This document shows, piece after piece, positions 63,840-64,000 of a stretch of DNA of 64,000 nucleotides. The stretch covers positions 240,023 through 304,022 of the forward strand of contig CAJHNH020000229.1 of assembly GCA_905116865.2 (NCBI GenBank). Reading direction: 5' to 3'. The first letter of the stretch is position 1; each line of letters starts with the position of its first letter. This DNA is from Candidula unifasciata. Taxonomy: Eukaryota; Mollusca; Gastropoda; Stylommatophora; Geomitridae. The notes beneath the pieces are model-generated. The model was not told the origin of the DNA. It saw only the letters and a program-made list of their open reading frames with translations, and made no database searches. The translations under genes and the position numbers were made by a program.

Positions 63840-64000
63840 CCAGAAACCTGGGTGGGCGGAGAGGGGGGGAGGGACCAGACGGTGTGTGGGTGGTGTGTAT
63901 GAGGGATCGGGGGGGGGTGTTAGATGGTGTGTGGGGTGTGTTGTAGAGGGGGGGGGGTAAGATGGTGTGGGGGGTGTTTAGAGGGGGGGGGGGGTTGGAT
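63840..64000. repeat. G-rich repeat running off the right edge
   Basis: Runs of G alternate with tgtgtgggg and tagatggtgtg blocks, about 40 bp apart. Several G runs of seven or more make it G-quadruplex-prone. Confidence 0.9.

Overview
This is non-coding animal nuclear DNA, and about half of it (my hand tally is roughly 33 of 64 kb) is tandem repeat. I see no intact protein-coding gene, no rRNA and no free-standing tRNA gene. The mobile-element relics (tRNA-derived SINEs, RTE-like LINE reverse-transcriptase fragments, a Penelope-like element with a GIY-YIG domain, a hAT-type MITE) together with the very dense minisatellites fit a metazoan. A mollusc or other marine invertebrate is my guess; the taxon is inference and not shown by the sequence.

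Layout. 0-12 kb: a 40-bp array that runs in from the left edge, a SINE with perfect target-site duplications, a 62-bp array, a 21/25-bp array, a 44/51-bp array and a GACA microsatellite beside a dispersed retroelement 3' end. 12-24 kb: 37-, 28-, 44-, 67- and 32-bp arrays with short unique spacers. 24-34 kb: a TTTC microsatellite, then 32-, 23-, 31/25- and 34-bp arrays, the last 3.2 kb long. 34-42 kb is richest in mobile elements: a LINE relic, a hAT-type MITE, a second copy of the dispersed 3' end, the end of a Penelope-like element set inside an 18-bp minisatellite, and another LINE relic that has itself been tandemly amplified. 42-50 kb: 48-, 58- and 26-bp arrays between larger unique spacers. 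50-55 kb: a 48-bp array carrying splice-donor-like sequences, the third copy of the dispersed 3' end and a 5'-truncated LINE reverse-transcriptase pseudogene. 55-64 kb: 22-, 58-, 51-, 38-, 33- and 63-bp arrays, an 850-bp purine-rich tract and a G-rich right edge.

How the parts relate. Several arrays have higher-order structure, with multi-unit blocks re-duplicated at exact offsets (1399, 789, 555, 960, 238 and 184 bp), which points to repeated unequal exchange or slippage at two scales. Mobile elements and repeats are linked: all three copies of one dispersed 3' end run directly into a microsatellite, a LINE coding segment has become a 42-bp repeat, and the Penelope-like fragment sits between two blocks of the same minisatellite. 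The best candidate for something noteworthy is that Penelope-like fragment. Its terminal arms are inverted copies that both carry a hammerhead-ribozyme-like core, and the stem I pairing differs between the arms yet stays pairable.

Many long open reading frames occur on both strands, but nearly all are tandem arrays whose unit happens to lack stop codons. I treat them as repeats. All positions, copy numbers and alignments were worked out by eye.
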